DNA of 6,824 nt from Bacteroidia bacterium (GTDB lineage: Bacteria > Bacteroidota > Bacteroidia > Bacteroidales > Azobacteroidaceae). Each line of letters starts with the position of its first letter. Within the stretch, counting starts at the first letter, position 1. The notes below the pieces were generated by a model. The model was not told the origin of the DNA. It ran no database searches and saw nothing but the letters and a program-made list of their open reading frames with translations. The stretch covers positions 1-6,824 of the forward strand of contig BNTT01000161.1 of NCBI GenBank assembly GCA_025996815.1. Direction: 5' to 3'. The position numbers and the translations under genes are program-made. This document shows positions 5,508 to 6,824 of this stretch, one piece after another.

Positions 5508-5532
5508 AATTCATAACTTTTTCATACCTTTG
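5501..5532 (+). promoter_or_regulatory. Bacteroidota-type promoter of the Rpn nuclease gene
   Basis: TACCTTTG at 5525-5532 is identical to the -7 element of the tuf promoter. TTTT at 5501-5504, at the right 20-base spacing, is a degenerate -33 element, so the promoter should be weaker. TTCATA occurs three times in and around the spacer (5503-5508, 5510-5515, 5521-5526), which could be an operator or chance. The predicted start is near 5538-5540, about 50 bases before the ATG. The gene therefore has its own transcript. Confidence 0.68.
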
Positions 5533-5539
5533 CACCGAT

Positions 5540-5564
5540 TTATTTAATCAAAGCGATTAAATAA
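5540..5564 (+). promoter_or_regulatory. Perfect 10-bp inverted repeat at the Rpn transcript start
   Basis: TTATTTAATC (5540-5549) and GATTAAATAA (5555-5564) are exact complements around a five-base spacer AAAGC. The repeat begins about eight bases after the -7 element, so it would be the extreme 5' hairpin of the mRNA or, as DNA, a dyad operator covering the start site. Either role would set expression of a potentially harmful nuclease. The symmetry is visible; the function is inferred. Confidence 0.6.
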
Positions 5565-5591
5565 GCTGAAACAATTTAATTATATTTTTTA

Positions 5592-6461
5592 ATGAAAACA
5601 GTAGAAATAGGGCGTTATTTGGACTTAAAAAATGATTTTGCATTCAAATTCATTTTTGCAAACAAAGTGTTGTTAATCAGCTTTTTGAATGCAATTTTTA
5701 GAGAGAAAAAGAAGATTGTCGACATCGACTATCTCAATGTGGAGCAGTTAGGTCGCCGCAAAGGAGACCGAAAAGCGTTTTTTGATTTGTATTGCGTGGA
5801 CGAAACGGGCGAGCAGTTCGTGATTGAGATGCAAGTGGGTAAACAAAAGCATTTCATGGACAGAACCCTCTCTTATGCGGCACGAGCCATCTTGGAGCAA
5901 GCCAAAAAAGGCAATTGGGATTTTGAGTTGAAGCCATTGTACATCATTTCCATCGTGAATTTCGATTTGCGCCCAAATGATGAGCGGTGCATCAGTTACC
6001 ATTCGCTAATGGACGAAGATAAATTGACAAAGTCGAGCGATAAACTGCAGTTTATCACGGTAGAATTGAAAAAATTCAAGAAACCGGAGAACGAATTAGT
6101 GACAGACACCGATAAATGGCTATATTGCCTAAAGCATTTATCCGAGTTGCCGGCACAACCGGCTGCAATACAAGGAGAAGTGTTCGATGAACTGTTTGAA
6201 TTGGCAGAATTTGAAACATTAAAAGAAGAAGATATGAGAACGTACAAAAAAAATCTGTTGCAGTACAACGATGTGCGAAGCGAGGTGGAGTGTGCCCGAG
6301 AAGAAGGCATACAGCAAGGTATGCAAAATATCCAAAAAAGCATCCAACACGCCACGTATGAAATTGCACAAAAGTGCATTCGGGAGGGGATGTCCCTCGA
6401 CTTGGTCATTAGAATAACCGGACTCTCCCCCGAAGAATTGAAAGGCTTCGGATTGGAATGA
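5592..6461 (+). CDS. Rpn family recombination-promoting nuclease / PD-(D/E)XK putative transposase
   Basis: The protein has 289 residues, the usual size for the PDDEXK_2 (Rpn) family. The N-terminal family signature is LDLKNDFAFKFIFANK (10-25), LLISFLNAIF (27-36) and VDIDYLNVEQLG (43-54). The nuclease core has Asp65 in KAFFDLYCVD and Glu79/Gln81 in FVIEMQ, followed by FMDRTLSYAAR (88-98), so the D...ExQ catalytic set is intact. The C-terminus is a charged linker and a helical domain ending IREGMSLDLVIRITGLSPEEL, typical of the family. E. coli Rpn proteins are DNA endonucleases that raise recA-independent recombination, and have been tied to phage defence with a smaller C-terminal protein from an internal start acting as antidote. 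Met215 (6234, behind purine-rich AAAAGAAGAAGAT) or Met244 could serve that way here. It has its own promoter, start-site hairpin and terminator. Family members spread by transfer, which fits the accessory context. Confidence 0.9.
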   Translation: MKTVEIGRYLDLKNDFAFKFIFANKVLLISFLNAIFREKKKIVDIDYLNVEQLGRRKGDRKAFFDLYCVDETGEQFVIEMQVGKQKHFMDRTLSYAARAILEQAKKGNWDFELKPLYIISIVNFDLRPNDERCISYHSLMDEDKLTKSSDKLQFITVELKKFKKPENELVTDTDKWLYCLKHLSELPAQPAAIQGEVFDELFELAEFETLKEEDMRTYKKNLLQYNDVRSEVECAREEGIQQGMQNIQKSIQHATYEIAQKCIREGMSLDLVIRITGLSPEELKGFGLE

Positions 6462-6497
6462 AAGCTCGCCCTCCATACGGAGGCGGGCTTTCCTTTC
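6461..6497 (+). terminator. Intrinsic terminator of the Rpn gene
   Basis: A 13-bp stem uses 6461-6474 and 6479-6491 with one G-T pair, one bulged C at 6471 and the loop ATAC. It is GC-rich, begins at the last base of the stop codon and runs into a pyrimidine tract (TTTCCTTTC). The stem opens with AAAGC and closes with GCTTT, so a weaker bidirectional action is possible. It makes the Rpn gene a self-contained unit with promoter, leader hairpin and terminator. Confidence 0.8.
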
Positions 6498-6679
6498 GCG
6501 TTGCTCTGCCGGGATGAAGGTAAGCCGACGGCGAAGTTGTAGCAGTCGGTGGTGATGCCTCCGTTCCGCTTGTATGGGGTTATCGCAGGGTCAACGCATT
6601 AAAAATGGTTCAATAATGTGTTGGTGTGGGTAAATGAAAACTTGCCACAAGATAGTTCTTAAACCTCATTTTTACCTAA
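6498..6679. other. Intergenic segment without a supported gene; cryptic coding-like minus frame
   Basis: No + strand gene is visible. On the minus strand, about 6480-6598 is open in a frame that reads CVDPAITPYKRNGGITTDCY and then NFAVGLPSSRQSN, but it has no ATG before it merges into the shadow frame of the Rpn gene. The stretch 6500-6595 is more GC-rich than the A/T-rich sequence after 6600. It may be a decayed gene end or a dispersed repeat. I cannot name it. Confidence 0.35.
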
Positions 6680-6709
6680 TTTTCTTAACAAAACCACCTC
6701 GTACCTTTG
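6680..6709 (+). promoter_or_regulatory. Bacteroidota-type promoter for a gene beyond the window
   Basis: TACCTTTG at 6702-6709 is the third perfect -7 element of the window. The -33 side is weak: TTTC at 6680-6683 lies 18 bases away and no TTTG is present at ideal spacing. Transcription would start near 6715-6717 and proceed to the right edge. The driven gene is not in the window. Confidence 0.55.
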
Positions 6710-6730
6710 CAGCGAGAAATGTTGAGGAGT

Positions 6731-6768
6731 CGATTATTCACAAATTTTGTATTTTTGTGAGCTAATCG
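6731..6768 (+). promoter_or_regulatory. Structured 5' leader hairpin, possibly with an upstream mini-ORF
   Basis: CGATTA (6731-6736) pairs with TAATCG (6763-6768), and TTCACAAA (6737-6744) continues pairing with TTTGTGAG (6754-6761). That gives a 14-bp stem with one bulged C, one T-G pair and a nine-base loop. It begins about 15 bases into the predicted transcript. A mini-ORF at 6719-6760 (MLRSRLFTNFVFL, stop) ends within the right arm, so translation of it would open the hairpin. This arrangement would suit a leader-based control, but the downstream gene is not visible. Confidence 0.42.
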
Positions 6769-6824
6769 GGAAAGGGTAGAAAGATAGAACCAACCAGATA
6801 CGTTTTTTACGATATCGTTACTGA

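Noticed and set aside
5996..6409. 137-codon minus-strand frame opposite the Rpn gene, Ser/Cys-rich
   Set aside because: The + strand frame has intact nuclease motifs. The antisense product is low in information and reflects the Rpn codons.
5592..6461. Insertion sequence around the Rpn gene, suggested by the 'transposase' label of the family
   Set aside because: No flanking terminal inverted repeats or target-site duplication were seen, and E. coli members act as nucleases rather than as classical transposases.
6809..6818. 10-bp palindrome ACGATATCGT near the right edge
   Set aside because: A single short palindrome without a partner or gene context; it is too likely by chance and too near the edge to interpret.

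Overview
The window looks like a chromosomal segment of a Bacteroidota bacterium, most likely of the order Bacteroidales. Three lines support this. Three promoters carry the Bacteroidota -7 element TACCTTTG. The start codons have A/T-rich leaders rather than Shine-Dalgarno boxes. There are fimbrillin-type lipoproteins and an EF-Tu of Bacteroidota character.

Region 1 (1-2729) is a surface-protein operon on the + strand. It begins inside a gene whose visible part is 21 tandem copies of a ten-residue Pro/Glu/Thr unit, capped by a fimbrillin-like C-terminal strand motif. Two complete fimbrillin-family lipoproteins of 320 residues follow, 29 and 17 bases apart. No terminator separates them from the next operon, whose promoter begins 18 bases after the last stop.

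Region 2 (2748-4492) is the tuf operon: a strong promoter, then tRNA-Thr(UGU), tRNA-Tyr(GUA), tRNA-Gly(UCC), tRNA-Thr(GGU) and tuf. This is the same order as thrU-tyrU-glyT-thrT-tufB of Escherichia coli. Several of these tRNAs carry unusual bases, above all the Gly tRNA, whose T-loop lacks the conserved elbow bases. A long 23-bp A/T-rich hairpin followed by five T residues ends the unit. The usual Bacteroidota continuation (tRNA-Trp, secE, nusG, rplK) is missing.

Region 3 (4516-6497) is lower in GC and accessory in character. It holds a tight two-gene unit of unknown function (74 and 205 aa; the second is a helical protein with a glycine-patterned C-terminal membrane anchor). Next come an intergenic segment with hairpins and a possible tiny minus-strand ORF, then a separately promoted Rpn-family PD-(D/E)XK nuclease gene with a perfect hairpin at its predicted transcript start and an intrinsic terminator at its stop.

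Region 4 (6498-6824) has no supported gene. It ends with a third promoter followed by a structured leader, presumably for a gene beyond the window. The most interesting candidates are the unknown pair 4516-5361 beside the Rpn nuclease, which may form a small defence-like island downstream of tuf, and the aberrant tRNA-Gly.
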